A stretch of 64,000 nt of DNA from Nocardioides ginsengisegetis (GCF_014138045.1 NZ_JACGXA010000001.1:3581001-3645000); one strand, 5' to 3'. Shown: positions 50,816-59,682, numbered from the stretch's first letter. Numbers and translations: made by a program. Notes: a model not told the origin generated them from the letters alone.

Positions 50816-51717
50816 CAGGCGTCTCCCTGGGTCGGTCGGGCAGCGGGTGCGGCCCCGATGGTGAGGGGCATGTTGTCGATGAGCCGGGTGCTCCCGACGC
50901 GGGCGGCGATGAGCACCCGCGCCTCGGTGCCGGCGGGTACGTCGGCGGGGAGCTCGCTGAGGTCGGGGGCGGTGATCTCGAGGTAGTCGAGGTCGACCAC
51001 GGTGGAGGTGCGCAGCTCCGCCCGGGCCGCGTCGAGGGCGACGTCCACGCCGTACTCGGCGCCCTCGCGGGCGGCCAGCAGGGTGCGGCTGAGGACCACG
51101 GCCTCGCGGCGCTGCTCCTCGTCGAGGTAGCGGTTGCGGCTGGAGAGCGCCAGCCCGTCGGGCTCGCGCTCGGTCTCGGCGCCGACCACGTCGACGGCGA
51201 GGTTGAGGTCCAGCACCATCCGCCGGATCAGCGCGAGCTGCTGGTAGTCCTTCTGCCCGAACACGGCGACGTCGGGACCGACCAGCCCGAAGAGCTTGGC
51301 GACCACCGTCAGCACCCCGCGGAAGTGGCCGGGGCGGGTGCGGCCCTCGAGGACCGTCGCCAGCGGCCCGGGCTCGATCGTCACCTCCGGCTCACCGCCG
51401 GGGTAGACCTCCTCGACCGACGGCGCGAAGACGATGTCGACGCCCTCGCGCTCGCACAGCTTCAGGTCGGTCTCGAGGGTGCGGGGGTAGCGGTCGAGGT
51501 CCTCGCCCTCCCCGAACTGCAGGGGGTTGACGAAGATCGAGACGACGACCGGGCCGTCGCCGACCTCGTCGCGGGCGACCCGCATCAGGCTGGCATGGCC
51601 CTCGTGCAGGGCACCCATGGTCGGCACGAAGCCGACCCGGCGACCCGACGCACGGGCGGCCGACAGCAGGGCGGCCAGCTCCGCACGGGTGCCGGCCAGG
51701 GCAGGGGTGGCACTCAT
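50815..51717 (-). CDS. panC: Pantothenate synthetase
   Basis: Joins pantoate and beta-alanine with ATP. 300 residues: HIGH-like [17 protein letters not shown] (about 30-46), [31 protein letters not shown] and the KMSKS-like [15 protein letters not shown]. The ATG overlaps the stop of the DUF2520 gene (ATGA). Confidence 0.96.
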   Translation of the reverse strand: MSATPALAGTRAELAALLSAARASGRRVGFVPTMGALHEGHASLMRVARDEVGDGPVVVSIFVNPLQFGEGEDLDRYPRTLETDLKLCEREGVDIVFAPSVEEVYPGGEPEVTIEPGPLATVLEGRTRPGHFRGVLTVVAKLFGLVGPDVAVFGQKDYQQLALIRRMVLDLNLAVDVVGAETEREPDGLALSSRNRYLDEEQRREAVVLSRTLLAAREGAEYGVDVALDAARAELRTSTVVDLDYLEITAPDLSELPADVPAGTEARVLIAARVGSTRLIDNMPLTIGAAPAARPTQGDA

Positions 51718-52622
51718 GTCAGGGGGACCCCGGAACGGCCGGCGGCGGTGGCGACGGCCTCGTCGAGGGCGAGCCGGATGCTCGCGGCACGGATGGGCAG
51801 GAGGCGACCGTCGGTCACCACCCGGTCGAGCGTCGCGCGCGCCATGGCGACGTACGACGCCAGCGTCTGCGGCGCGTTGGCGGCGATGTCGGCGAGGTGG
51901 GCGCGCACCGTGTTGACGTCCCCGCGGACGATCGGCCCGGTCAGGGCGGCGTCGCCCTGGGCCAGCGCGTTGTCGAGGGCGGCGGTCAGCAGGGGGCGGA
52001 GGGTCCCGGCCGGGTCGTCGGCGCCGGCCGCGGCGAGCACCTCCATCGCCTCGGTCACCAGGGTGACGAGGTGGTTGGCACCGTGGGCCAGGCCCGCGTG
52101 GTAGAGCGTGCGCATCTCCTCGGGCACCCACATCGGGCGGCCGCCGAGGTCGGCGACGAGGGACTCGGCGACGGCCCTGTCGGCCGGGCCGGCGGTGAGG
52201 CCGAAGACGCAGCCGGCGAGCCGGTCGAGGTCGACGGCCGTGCCGGTGAACGTCATGGCGGGGTGCATGGCGATGACGTGGGCGCCGAGGTCGGCAGCGG
52301 GCTCGAGGACCGCGAGGCCGTGGCGGCCGGAGGTGTGCACGACGGTCTGGCCGGCGGAGATCGCGCCGCTGGCGGCGAGCATCTGGACGACGTTGGGGAG
52401 CATGTCGTCGGGGACCGTGAGCAGCAGCAGGTCGCAGGCGCGGGCGACGGCGGTCGGCTTCTCGTTGACGGCACCGGGCAGCAGGGCTGCGATGCGGGCG
52501 CGGGAGGCGTCGGACTCGCCGGCGGCGGCCACGACGTGGTGGCCCGCGGCGCCCAGCGCGGAGGCGAGGACGGCGCCGACGCGTCCAGCGCCGACGACGC
52601 CCACGGTGAAGTGGTGCGTCAT
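51714..52622 (-). CDS. Rossmann-like/DUF2520 oxidoreductase, candidate ketopantoate reductase
   Basis: 302 residues: N-terminal NAD(P)-binding GVVGAGRVGAVLASALGAAGH, LLLTVPDDMLPNVV, and a C-terminal DUF2520 helical domain (HPAMTFTGTAVDLDRLAG, HAGLAHGANHLVTLVTEAMEVL). The ketopantoate-reductase-like architecture and ATGA coupling to panC suggest it supplies pantoate when a standard PanE is missing; that is inference. It is the first gene of the cofactor operon; AAAGGG precedes the ATG. Confidence 0.85.
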   Translation of the reverse strand: MTHHFTVGVVGAGRVGAVLASALGAAGHHVVAAAGESDASRARIAALLPGAVNEKPTAVARACDLLLLTVPDDMLPNVVQMLAASGAISAGQTVVHTSGRHGLAVLEPAADLGAHVIAMHPAMTFTGTAVDLDRLAGCVFGLTAGPADRAVAESLVADLGGRPMWVPEEMRTLYHAGLAHGANHLVTLVTEAMEVLAAAGADDPAGTLRPLLTAALDNALAQGDAALTGPIVRGDVNTVRAHLADIAANAPQTLASYVAMARATLDRVVTDGRLLPIRAASIRLALDEAVATAAGRSGVPLT

Positions 52623-52752
52623 GTAGCGAACCCTTTCGTTCCAGTCCCTCCGACCACCCCCTCGCGGGGGCCGGTGTGGGTACCGGACGGTGTGCTCGTC
52701 AGTGGTACATCAGTGCAACGTCGAATGTACGCGGGTGCATCCCCGCCTGTGA

Positions 52753-52788
52753 ACGGACCGGGACGTGACGTGTCCGACACCGGTCCGT
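52753..52788. terminator. Hairpin at the 3' end of the glycosyltransferase gene
   Basis: ACGGACCGG (52753-52761) pairs with CCGGTCCGT (52780-52788), a perfect 9-bp stem reaching the stop codon of the gene at 52788. Also nearby: an inverted repeat GTACAT/ATGTAC (52705-52730). Confidence 0.5.
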
Positions 52789-53708
52789 CAGCGCGGGCCC
52801 ACCTGCAGGGGGCGCGGGGCGCGCGGCAGCCACTCGTGGGTGACGTAGTCGACGATGTGGGTGCCGGAGGGGGCGCGGAGCTCCACGACACCCTCGGGGA
52901 CGGTCCCGTCCTTGAGGGCGTTGAAGACCTCCCACTCGCGGCGCTTGCGCTTGTTGCGGAAGCTGGTCGCGAACGACTCCGGGTCGGTCCAGTGCGCGAA
53001 CTCGTCGCCGTCGAGGTACTTCAGCTCCACGCACATGCCCTGCGGCAGGCCGATCGAGCGGACGCCCTCGGGCGTCGTCCGGATCTCCCACTCGTAGGCC
53101 TTGGTGTAGATGAAGTCCGGCCCGATCGGGAAGCCCCACTCCTCGGCGTTGCGCAGGCCGAGGTCGAGATAGCCGGTCCGGTCGTCGGCCAGGTAGAGGC
53201 CGTGGCGCGGCACGCGGATGATCGACTGGACGTCGCCGACCTGCCAGCCGAGGTCGGCGATCGAGACCTCGCCCTCGGTGGTCAGCACCATGTCGCCGTC
53301 CCACTTCCAGGAGTAGCGGGTCCCGACCTGGGCGAAGCACCAGTTGTAGAAGTAGGCCAGCGAGTGCACCGACAGCTCGTGCTGCGCGAGGTGCTCGGCG
53401 CCGGCGCGCGCCACCGAGAAGGGGTACGACGCCTGGGCGAGCTTGTCGGCCAGCCCGACCTTCGCGGCGGTCTCGGCCGCGACCTCGGGCGTGCCGTCGG
53501 TCGAGCCGTTGTCGACGACCAGCACGTGGTCGCAGGCCCGCAGCAGCGGAGGCAGCACGAACGGCAGGCTGGGCGCCTCGTCCTTGACCCGCAGCACCGC
53601 GGTCGTGCCGGCACGCAGCCCGCCGGGCCGGGTCCAGGGCCAGGTGATGTCGAAGTCGCTGTGGCCCTCGAGGTTGGTCAGCCCGGTGGCCGTGCGGGTC
53701 CCCGTCAC
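52788..53708 (-). CDS. Glycosyltransferase family 2 protein
   Basis: 306 residues. GT-A start TTAVLRVKDEAPSLPFVLPPLLRACDHVLVVDNGSTDGTPEVAAE, the metal/donor site in WKWDGDMVL, and YLDLGLRNAEEWGFPIGPDFIYTKAYEWEI. No membrane helices. The GTG start overlaps the sulfotransferase stop (GTGA), so the two are coupled and may decorate the same surface polymer. Confidence 0.82.
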   Translation of the reverse strand: MTGTRTATGLTNLEGHSDFDITWPWTRPGGLRAGTTAVLRVKDEAPSLPFVLPPLLRACDHVLVVDNGSTDGTPEVAAETAAKVGLADKLAQASYPFSVARAGAEHLAQHELSVHSLAYFYNWCFAQVGTRYSWKWDGDMVLTTEGEVSIADLGWQVGDVQSIIRVPRHGLYLADDRTGYLDLGLRNAEEWGFPIGPDFIYTKAYEWEIRTTPEGVRSIGLPQGMCVELKYLDGDEFAHWTDPESFATSFRNKRKRREWEVFNALKDGTVPEGVVELRAPSGTHIVDYVTHEWLPRAPRPLQVGPR

Positions 53709-54832
53709 CGGCTGCGCCCGAGTGCCTTGCGCACGCCGCGGCGCACGCTCGGCGGGATCTTGGCGCGAAGGTCGTGCGGCACCTTGTCGACCAGCGAGGA
53801 GGGCGCCGGAGTGGCCGGACGGGCAGCGCCCTTGCCCTGCTTGCGGACGCGCTGCTCGGCGGCGACCACCGACGAGCGCGAGATGGCCTCGGCCTCCTCG
53901 TAGAGCTCGACGTAGGCCTCGCGCAGCGAGTCGAGCGCGGCGTGCACCTCGGGGGTGTCGCCGCCGGGATCGGCGAGCTTGTTGAGCTCGTGCCAGGTGT
54001 CGCCGGTGATCTCGTGCAGGCGCGGCGGCAGGTTGAGGTCGGCCAGCGACTGGGTCACGCGGCGCAGGCCGGGGTCGACGAAGCGGTGCCCGTCGCGGAT
54101 CGCCTCGCTCTTGGCGTGCAGGAGGTGCTGCAGGTCGAGCTGCTCCCCGACCTGCATCGTGGTCTTGGTCCAGTCGTCGAGGAGGTCGGCGTACCGCACG
54201 AAGGAGCGGCCGCCGTCGGCGACGGACTCGCGGGTCGCACGCTCGGTGTGCAGGAGCATGTTGAGCCACGACGCCGCGAGGTGGGCCGAGCCCAGCCGGT
54301 TCGCGTAGTACTTCTGCTTGCTGCCCACGACCTCGGCCGGCGGGCGCAGCATCGTCGCGAAGACGGGGGTCGCGCCGGTGCGGATCGCGGCGACGCGCCA
54401 CAGCGAGAGGAACCAGCTCAGCCGCGGGTCCTTCACGACCAGCTCGGTGTAGTCCGGGGACTCGGAGAAGTGGCTCTCGAGCCACTCGGCGGTCTTGATC
54501 CGCTCCGGCTCGCGGGTGCTGACCCGGCCGGTCTCGAACCACGCGTCGGGACGGGCGTCGCTGACCTGGACGCCGGCCTCCTTCAGGAGGCGGTCGTGGT
54601 GCTCGACGGCCCAGGCCGGCTCGCCGAAGCCCTTGGGGTTGGTCTCGTCGGCGACGACCTCGGGCTGCGGGACGTGGAGGCCCAGGATCTGCATGAGACC
54701 GGCCATCGTGCTCGTGCCGCTGCGGCCGGCTCCGGCCACGAAGAGGACCTTGCGCGGGTAGGCCTCCGGGGAGAGGTCCGCGGGGTCGGCCGGCGTCGGG
54801 GCATTGCTGGGGCCACTGGTGGGGGTCGTCAC
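53705..54832 (-). CDS. Sulfotransferase family protein
   Basis: 375 residues. The PAPS-binding P-loop is KVLFVAGAGRSGTSTMAGLMQILG (about 30-53), with VVKDPRLSWFLSLWR as a second conserved segment and a 3'-phosphate site likely in SFVRYADLLDDW. The C-terminal 60 residues are basic. The GTG start (VTTPTSGPSNAP) is 8 nt after TAGGCT on the minus strand. Coupled to the glycosyltransferase; probably sulfates a glycan or lipid. Confidence 0.8.
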   Translation of the reverse strand: MTTPTSGPSNAPTPADPADLSPEAYPRKVLFVAGAGRSGTSTMAGLMQILGLHVPQPEVVADETNPKGFGEPAWAVEHHDRLLKEAGVQVSDARPDAWFETGRVSTREPERIKTAEWLESHFSESPDYTELVVKDPRLSWFLSLWRVAAIRTGATPVFATMLRPPAEVVGSKQKYYANRLGSAHLAASWLNMLLHTERATRESVADGGRSFVRYADLLDDWTKTTMQVGEQLDLQHLLHAKSEAIRDGHRFVDPGLRRVTQSLADLNLPPRLHEITGDTWHELNKLADPGGDTPEVHAALDSLREAYVELYEEAEAISRSSVVAAEQRVRKQGKGAARPATPAPSSLVDKVPHDLRAKIPPSVRRGVRKALGRSR

Positions 54833-54840
54833 GAGCAGGG

Positions 54841-54850
54841 AGCCTACCGT
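54841..54850. promoter_or_regulatory. Overlapping divergent -10 elements
   Basis: AGCCTACCGT holds TAGGCT on the minus strand (54841-54846), 8 nt from the sulfotransferase GTG, and TACCGT on the plus strand (54845-54850), which would give the SseB gene a leader of about 30 nt. The two hexamers share 2 bp. Confidence 0.45.
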
Positions 54851-54886
54851 TCTGCGCGCGGGCGGCGACATGTGAAGGTGGGCACC

Positions 54887-55633
54887 ATGACGCACGCCGA
54901 GACCCCACTCACACCGCTCGAGGAGCTGCTGGTCGCAGCCGCCGACTCCCGCGACGACGCGCGGGCGTCACAGCGGTTCACGGACGCGGCGATGACCACC
55001 ATGCTCGGCGTGCCCGGCACCCCCGGCTCCGCCACGGACCAGTTCCACCCGCTCACGATCAACGACCATCGCGACGTGCCGCTCGCGGTCGCCTTCACCT
55101 CCCCGGACCGCTACGCCGCCTTCGCGGCCGCGATGGGATTGGGCGAGGGCCAGTACGAGGTGCGCGGGATCGAGGGCCGCGGGCTCTTCGGGATGCTCGT
55201 GCGCGCCAACCTGCCGCTGCTGCTCAACCCGCACAACGACTACGGCAAGGAGTTCACCGTCCCGGAGATGTCCGACCTGATGGCCGGCGTCGTCCCGGGC
55301 GCCCCCAGCCGGACCGTCGAGGCCGAGACGACCGTCAACGTCGGCCGGCCGGCGAGCGTGCCGGACGGCCTCGTCGACCGGCTGTCGACGTACCTCTCGG
55401 GGCTGGGTGGGGTGGAGACCGCGACCCTCGCCTGGATCGAGTACCCCGACGGACTGCAGGGCTACCTCCTCGGCCTGCGCACCACGCTCCCCCGCGAGCA
55501 GGTGCTGGCCGGGATGGGCGAGGTCGTCGGCGACCTGGGCGGCCGCACGCTCGACATCATGTACGCCGCTCCGGGCGAGCCGCTCGCGACCGACTCGGTC
55601 GACCCGTTCCTGTCGGTAGATTCCGGCGCATGA
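54887..55633 (+). CDS. SseB family protein (enhanced serine sensitivity)
   Basis: 248 residues in two parts: an SseB N-terminal domain (about 15-130: TDQFHPLTINDHRDVPLAVAFTSPDRYAAFA, LFGMLVRANLPLLLNPHNDYGKEFTVPEM) and an SseB C-terminal domain (about 145-240: VNVGRPASVPDGLVDRLSTYLSGLGGVETATLAWIEYPDG). The biochemical role is not established. AAGGTGGG precedes the ATG. The stop overlaps the next glycosyltransferase start (ATGA). Confidence 0.85.
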   Translation: MTHAETPLTPLEELLVAAADSRDDARASQRFTDAAMTTMLGVPGTPGSATDQFHPLTINDHRDVPLAVAFTSPDRYAAFAAAMGLGEGQYEVRGIEGRGLFGMLVRANLPLLLNPHNDYGKEFTVPEMSDLMAGVVPGAPSRTVEAETTVNVGRPASVPDGLVDRLSTYLSGLGGVETATLAWIEYPDGLQGYLLGLRTTLPREQVLAGMGEVVGDLGGRTLDIMYAAPGEPLATDSVDPFLSVDSGA

Positions 55634-56736
55634 GGTTCGGACGCCGCCGCGCGCCCCTGGTGAGCGTCGTCGTCCCGGTCTACGCCGTCGAGGCCTGGCT
55701 GCCGGCCTGCCTCGACTCGGCCCTCGAGCAGCGGCACCGCGACGTCGAGGTGGTCGTCGTCGACGACGGCTCTCCCGACGAGTCCGGGGAGATCGCCGAT
55801 TCCTACGCCGCGCGTGACCCCCGCGTGCGGGTGGTGCACACCGACAACCACGGGCTGGGCGCGGCGCGCAACGAGGGACTGCGGCACGTCACCGGCGACT
55901 ACGTGACGTTCCTGGACTCCGACGACGTGGTGCCGCGCGACGCCTGGTCGACGCTCGTCCGGTCGCTGGAGGGGTCGGGGTCCGACTTCGCCACCGGCTC
56001 GATCGTGCGGTGGGAGTCCGACGGCCTGCACGAGCCGCCGTGGATGCGGCGCCTGCACGCGACCCGGCGGCTCGCGGCCGGCATCACCGACCACCCCGAG
56101 ATCCTCGGCGACGTCTTCGCCTGGAACAAGATGTTCCGCCGGTCGTTCTGGGAGTCCGCCGGGCTGTCGTGGCCGGAGGGCGTCCGCTACGAGGACCAGC
56201 CGACGACGACCCGGGCGTTCCTCGCCGGCCGCTTCGACGTCCTCCCCGAGGTCGTCTACCACTGGCGGATCCGCGACGACGGCACCTCGATCACCCAGCA
56301 GCGCTCGTCGCTGCAGGACCTCGCCGACCGCTGGGAGACCAAGCGGATGGCACTGCGCTCCGTCGAGGAGTACGCCGATCCCCGGGTGCTGGAGATCTTC
56401 CGGGACCGGGTCCTGGCCGGCGACCTGCACCGCTACTTCACCGAGATCCCCGGCTGCCCCGACGAGTGGTGGTCGCTGCTGCAGGCAGGCGTGGTCGAGA
56501 TGTGGGGCGACCGGTCGCTGGTGCACAGCGGCCTGCCGCCCGTGCACCGGCTGACCGGCTGGCTGGTCGAGCAGGACCGGCGCGCGGACGCGGCCGCCGT
56601 GATGGAGTACGCCGCCGGGCTCGGGCGGCCGGTCGACCGGGTCACCGACGACGAAGGGCCGCGGATCGACGTCCCGGTCATCGACCGGCACTCCGTCGAC
56701 CGCGCGGCCCTCGCCGTGCGTGAGCACGAGGTCTGA
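55630..56736 (+). CDS. Glycosyltransferase family 2 protein (teichoic-acid-type GT-A)
   Basis: 368 residues. Clear GT2 catalytic domain: PLVSVVVPVYAVEAWLPACLDSALEQ, VVVVDDGSPDESG, HGLGAARNEGLRHVTGDYVTFLDSDDVV with the DxD-type metal site, and VRYEDQPTTTRAF as the acceptor-side acid. The architecture resembles the GT domain of CDP-glycerol-type wall polymer enzymes. Coupled to the SseB gene by ATGA. Substrate unknown. Confidence 0.87.
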   Translation: MRFGRRRAPLVSVVVPVYAVEAWLPACLDSALEQRHRDVEVVVVDDGSPDESGEIADSYAARDPRVRVVHTDNHGLGAARNEGLRHVTGDYVTFLDSDDVVPRDAWSTLVRSLEGSGSDFATGSIVRWESDGLHEPPWMRRLHATRRLAAGITDHPEILGDVFAWNKMFRRSFWESAGLSWPEGVRYEDQPTTTRAFLAGRFDVLPEVVYHWRIRDDGTSITQQRSSLQDLADRWETKRMALRSVEEYADPRVLEIFRDRVLAGDLHRYFTEIPGCPDEWWSLLQAGVVEMWGDRSLVHSGLPPVHRLTGWLVEQDRRADAAAVMEYAAGLGRPVDRVTDDEGPRIDVPVIDRHSVDRAALAVREHEV

Positions 56737-56761
56737 CAGGTCCGTCGACTCGAGCAGGTGG

Positions 56762-57097
56762 TCAGCCGGCGGTGTAGGGCGGGATCAGCAGGCCGGCGAC
56801 CACGACCACCCAGCCGATGAACAGCCACGGGTAGTGCCTGGTGGTCGGGTCCCCGGGCTTGCGGATCTCCCGGAGCCGACCGCGATAGCCGACGATCGCG
56901 AGGACCGAGCCGATGACGCCGAGCGGGACTCCGATCCAGAACGTCTGGACGGCGTCGTCCCCCGTGCTGGCGACCCAGGCGTAGAGACCGGCCACGCCGA
57001 ACCCCACGAAGCAGAGCGGAAGCGCGCCGCGCAGCAGCGCGACCCGCTCCAGCCGCTTGATGGTGCGGTTGATCGCCTCGTCCTGCTCCGGGGTCAC
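56762..57097 (-). CDS. Three-helix membrane protein of unknown function
   Basis: 111 residues. An N-terminal amphipathic segment (EQDEAINRTIKRLERVALLRGALP) is followed by three hydrophobic helices (about 26-45, 53-72, 90-107). GTG start with AGGG 5 nt upstream. It lies 34 nt downstream of the osmoprotectant-binding protein gene on the same strand and may be co-transcribed. Not a recognised transporter component. Confidence 0.7.
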   Translation of the reverse strand: MTPEQDEAINRTIKRLERVALLRGALPLCFVGFGVAGLYAWVASTGDDAVQTFWIGVPLGVIGSVLAIVGYRGRLREIRKPGDPTTRHYPWLFIGWVVVVAGLLIPPYTAG

Positions 57098-57131
57098 GTC
57101 CCTGTGGTGGGCGACGTCGGCCCGCCGCCCC

Positions 57132-58079
57132 TCAGAGCAGGCCCTCGGAGGTCAGGAAGTCGGTGGCCACGGCCTTCGGGTCCTCGCGGTCCACCGAGAT
57201 CCGGCCGTTGAGCTCGGTGAGCTTCTCGGTCGTCAGCGCCGCCATCAGCGGGTTGAGGACGTCGGCGACGTCCGGGTGGTCGGAGAGGAACTGGGTGCCG
57301 ACGGCGGGGACGAGGTTCTGGGCCGGCTGGATCTGCTGGTCGTCCTCGAGGACCACCAGGCCCTGGGAGGCGAGGGTGCCGTCGGTGGTGCTGGTCTCGC
57401 CGAGCTGGGACTCGCCGTCGATCACGGACTTGTAGGTCTGGTCGCTGGCGTAGCCGAGCGGCAGCAGCTTGCTGATCTTGATGCCGTAGTCGTCGGACAG
57501 ACCGGCCTCGCAGTCGAGGCGGCCCTCGCAGTCGTCGGCCGCCGCGAGGACCACGGACTTGCCGGACAGGTCGGACAGCTTGGTGACGCCGTTGTCGTCG
57601 GAGTACTTCTGGGTGACGAAGAAGGCGTTGGTGTCGGTGGCCGACGAGACGTCGAGCAGCGTGATGCCCGCGTCGTCGAGGAGCTGCTTGCCGTCGGCGG
57701 CGAGCTGCGCGCCGTCGCCGGCCTCGAACGGCTTGGCCTTGTCGCCGTTGGCGCGGGCGTTGAGCTCGTTGACGATGCCGCCGACGTACTCAGGCACGAC
57801 GTCGACGCTCTTGGGGAAGATCCCGATGTAGGCGTCGCGGCTGTCGACGAGCTTCACGTCGACGTGGTAGCCGGCCTTGGTCAGGAGCTGGTTGTACATC
57901 TCCGCGACGAGCGCGGCCTCCCCGAAGCTCTGGCTGGCGATCGTCAGGTCGCCCTGGTCGGCGCTGGCCGAGGAGCTGGACGAGGTGTCCTTGGACGAGA
58001 GGTCGTCACCCGCGCACGCGGTGGCGAGCAGGATCGAGCCGACGGAGAGCACCGTCAGCAGGGAACGTCGGAGCTTCAT
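57132..58079 (-). CDS. Osmoprotectant ABC transporter substrate-binding lipoprotein (OpuCC/ProX-like)
   Basis: 315 residues. Lipoprotein signal (LLTVLSVGSILLATACAGDD, Cys at 22), Ser-rich linker, then the type II binding fold of quaternary-ammonium-binding proteins: LTIASQSFGEAALVAEMYNQLLTKAGYHVDVKLVDSRDAYIGIFPKSVDVVPEYVG and GESQLGETSTTDGTLASQGLVVLEDD. It captures glycine betaine, choline or related solutes. Last of the three transporter genes on this strand. Confidence 0.9.
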   Translation of the reverse strand: MKLRRSLLTVLSVGSILLATACAGDDLSSKDTSSSSSASADQGDLTIASQSFGEAALVAEMYNQLLTKAGYHVDVKLVDSRDAYIGIFPKSVDVVPEYVGGIVNELNARANGDKAKPFEAGDGAQLAADGKQLLDDAGITLLDVSSATDTNAFFVTQKYSDDNGVTKLSDLSGKSVVLAAADDCEGRLDCEAGLSDDYGIKISKLLPLGYASDQTYKSVIDGESQLGETSTTDGTLASQGLVVLEDDQQIQPAQNLVPAVGTQFLSDHPDVADVLNPLMAALTTEKLTELNGRISVDREDPKAVATDFLTSEGLL

Positions 58080-58144
58080 GGGCTTCTACCTTCTGTGTCC
58101 CGCGGGTCCGGCCCGCGCGTGTCCGGTGGTGCTGGGAACGGCGC

Positions 58145-58912
58145 TCAGGCGCCGACGGATTCGGCGTCCGACGCTGCAACACTAGGACGTCCCCCGGACA
58201 TTCCGCCGTCACGATTGCGTCTCGGCGCGCGCGGCACCGGGTCGAGCGCCCGTTGGGCCGCTGCGGCGACGAGCTCGAGGACCAGGGCGACGACGGCCAC
58301 GACGACGGCGCCGGCGATGCCCTTGCCGAACTCGTTGCGGGCGAAGCCGTCGGTGATCACACGGCCCAGGCCGGGGCCGGCCACGAGCGCCGCGATGGTC
58401 GCGGTGGCCCAGACCTGCACCAGCGCGAGTCGGATCCCGGAGAGGACGAGGGGCGTGGCGAGCGGCAGCTCGACCCGTCGGAACTTCTGCAGTCCGGTCA
58501 TGCCCATGCCGTCCGCGGCCTGCTTCACGTCGGCCGGCACCTCGCGCACCGCGACGTACGCGTTGGTGATGATCGGCGGCAGGGCGAACAACGCCAGCGC
58601 CAGCAGGGTGGCCAGGCCGGCGCGCCCGTAGGGCCCGAACTCGCGGGTCCCGGGGAAGTCGGCGGTGACGAAGAGGGCGAGCAGGGCGAAGGTCGGGACC
58701 GCCCGGCCGACGTTGGAGATGTTGACGGCGAGCAGGCCGCCACGGCCGAGGTGGCCCAGCCACAGCGCCAGCGGCAGGCCCAGCACGAGCGCGATGACGA
58801 GGGCGGTGCCGGTGAGGAGCAGCTGCTGGAGCATCAGGTGCAGCAGGCCGCGGTCGCCGGTCCAGCTCGAGCCGGCGCTGAGGTAGGCCCAGGTGTCGCT
58901 GAAGACCCTCAT
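58145..58912 (-). CDS. Osmoprotectant ABC transporter permease (OpuCB/OpuCD-like)
   Basis: 255 residues with six hydrophobic helices and the permease EAA-type loop ADVKQAADGMGMTGLQKFRRVELPLATPLVLSGIR. The C-terminus is a basic, likely disordered tail (PVPRAPRRNRDGG). The ATG overlaps the stop of the 18-codon mini-ORF (ATGA). Partner of the permease at 58962. Confidence 0.9.
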   Translation of the reverse strand: MRVFSDTWAYLSAGSSWTGDRGLLHLMLQQLLLTGTALVIALVLGLPLALWLGHLGRGGLLAVNISNVGRAVPTFALLALFVTADFPGTREFGPYGRAGLATLLALALFALPPIITNAYVAVREVPADVKQAADGMGMTGLQKFRRVELPLATPLVLSGIRLALVQVWATATIAALVAGPGLGRVITDGFARNEFGKGIAGAVVVAVVALVLELVAAAAQRALDPVPRAPRRNRDGGMSGGRPSVAASDAESVGA

Positions 58913-58965
58913 GCGGGGTCCCCGCGGAATCGGGAGCGAAGCGAGCGATTTCGTGGGGTGTTCAT
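58909..58965 (-). CDS. 18-codon coupling mini-ORF between two permease genes (repeat copy 2)
   Basis: The ORF starts at an ATG overlapping the stop of the upstream permease (ATGA) and ends overlapping the ATG of the downstream permease (ATGA). The peptide follows the same TPRN-x-SLRS-x-FRGDP pattern as the mini-ORF at 14026-14088. A GCGGG-GAC-CCCGC hairpin sits immediately before the downstream start. Probably a mobile or duplicated spacer. Confidence 0.55.
   Translation of the reverse strand: MNTPRNRSLRSRFRGDPA
58912..58962 (-). repeat. Intergenic mini-ORF repeat, copy 2
   Basis: The minus-strand blocks ACACCCCACGAAA, GCTCGCTTCGCTC and TTCCGCGGGGACCCCG are shared with copy 1 at 14029-14085; the few differences fall between blocks. 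The element is six nucleotides shorter at its upstream end, keeping the reading frame. Confidence 0.75.
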
Positions 58966-59669
58966 GCCTGCGCTCCCCGGGTCCAGGGGGTCAGCAGCCA
59001 CTGGACCAGCACGATCAGGAGATCGAGGACCACCGCGAGGACGACGCACAGGACGGCCGCCGCCATCAGCTCGGCCCGGAAGTTGGTGAACACGCCGTCC
59101 GAGATCAGGTTGCCCAGTCCGCCGTAGGACACGAGGGTGCCGACGGTGGTCAGCGCGACGGTCGAGACCGTGGCGACGCGGAGCCCGGCCATCATCACCG
59201 GCAGCGCCAGCGGCAGCTCGACGCGCAGCAGCAGCCGCGAAGCGCCGTAGCCCAGCCCGACCGCCGACTCGCGCACGTCGTCGGGGACCGACCGCAGCCC
59301 CTCGAGCATGCTGCGGACCAGGATCGTGAGCGCATAGAGCGCCGACCCGATCACCACGGTCCGCATCTCCAGCCCGGTGAACGGCACGAGCAGCGGCAGC
59401 AGCGCCAGCGACGGGATCGTGTAGAGCGCGGTGCTGGCGCCCAGGATGGTCGTCTCCAGGCGTGGCAGGCGGCGGGCCAGCAGCGCCAACGGGAAGGCGA
59501 TCGCGATGCCCAGCGCCACGGCGTACACCGTGATCTGGAGGTGCTGCACGGTCGCGTCGACGATGTCGGCACGGCGGTCGTGGAGGTACTGGCCGCAGAA
59601 CCACTCGTTGGTCAGGCGGCTGTAGCAGCTCGGCTGCGCAGCGGTCGCCACCTGCGCGAGTAGGGTCAC
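58962..59669 (-). CDS. Osmoprotectant ABC transporter permease (OpuCB-like)
   Basis: 235 residues, with an N-terminal periplasmic-type segment containing two Cys (PSCYSRLTNEWFCGQYLHDR) and about five helices. The EAA loop reads DDVRESAVGLGYGASRLLLRVELPLALPVMMAGLR. First gene of the transporter operon on this strand. TAACGT lies 7 nt before the GTG start (plus 59677-59682), so the mRNA is probably leaderless. It faces the ATPase gene divergently. Confidence 0.9.
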   Translation of the reverse strand: MTLLAQVATAAQPSCYSRLTNEWFCGQYLHDRRADIVDATVQHLQITVYAVALGIAIAFPLALLARRLPRLETTILGASTALYTIPSLALLPLLVPFTGLEMRTVVIGSALYALTILVRSMLEGLRSVPDDVRESAVGLGYGASRLLLRVELPLALPVMMAGLRVATVSTVALTTVGTLVSYGGLGNLISDGVFTNFRAELMAAAVLCVVLAVVLDLLIVLVQWLLTPWTRGAQA

Positions 59670-59682
59670 GGCATGGACGTTA
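59661..59682. promoter_or_regulatory. Interlocked divergent leaderless promoters of the osmoprotectant transporter
   Basis: TAGGGT (59661-59666, plus) is 6 nt before the ATG at 59673 and lies within the first codons of the minus-strand permease. TAACGT (plus 59677-59682, minus) is 7 nt before the permease GTG at 59669 and lies inside the plus-strand 11-codon ORF. The two predicted transcript starts are only about 4 nt apart. Confidence 0.55.
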
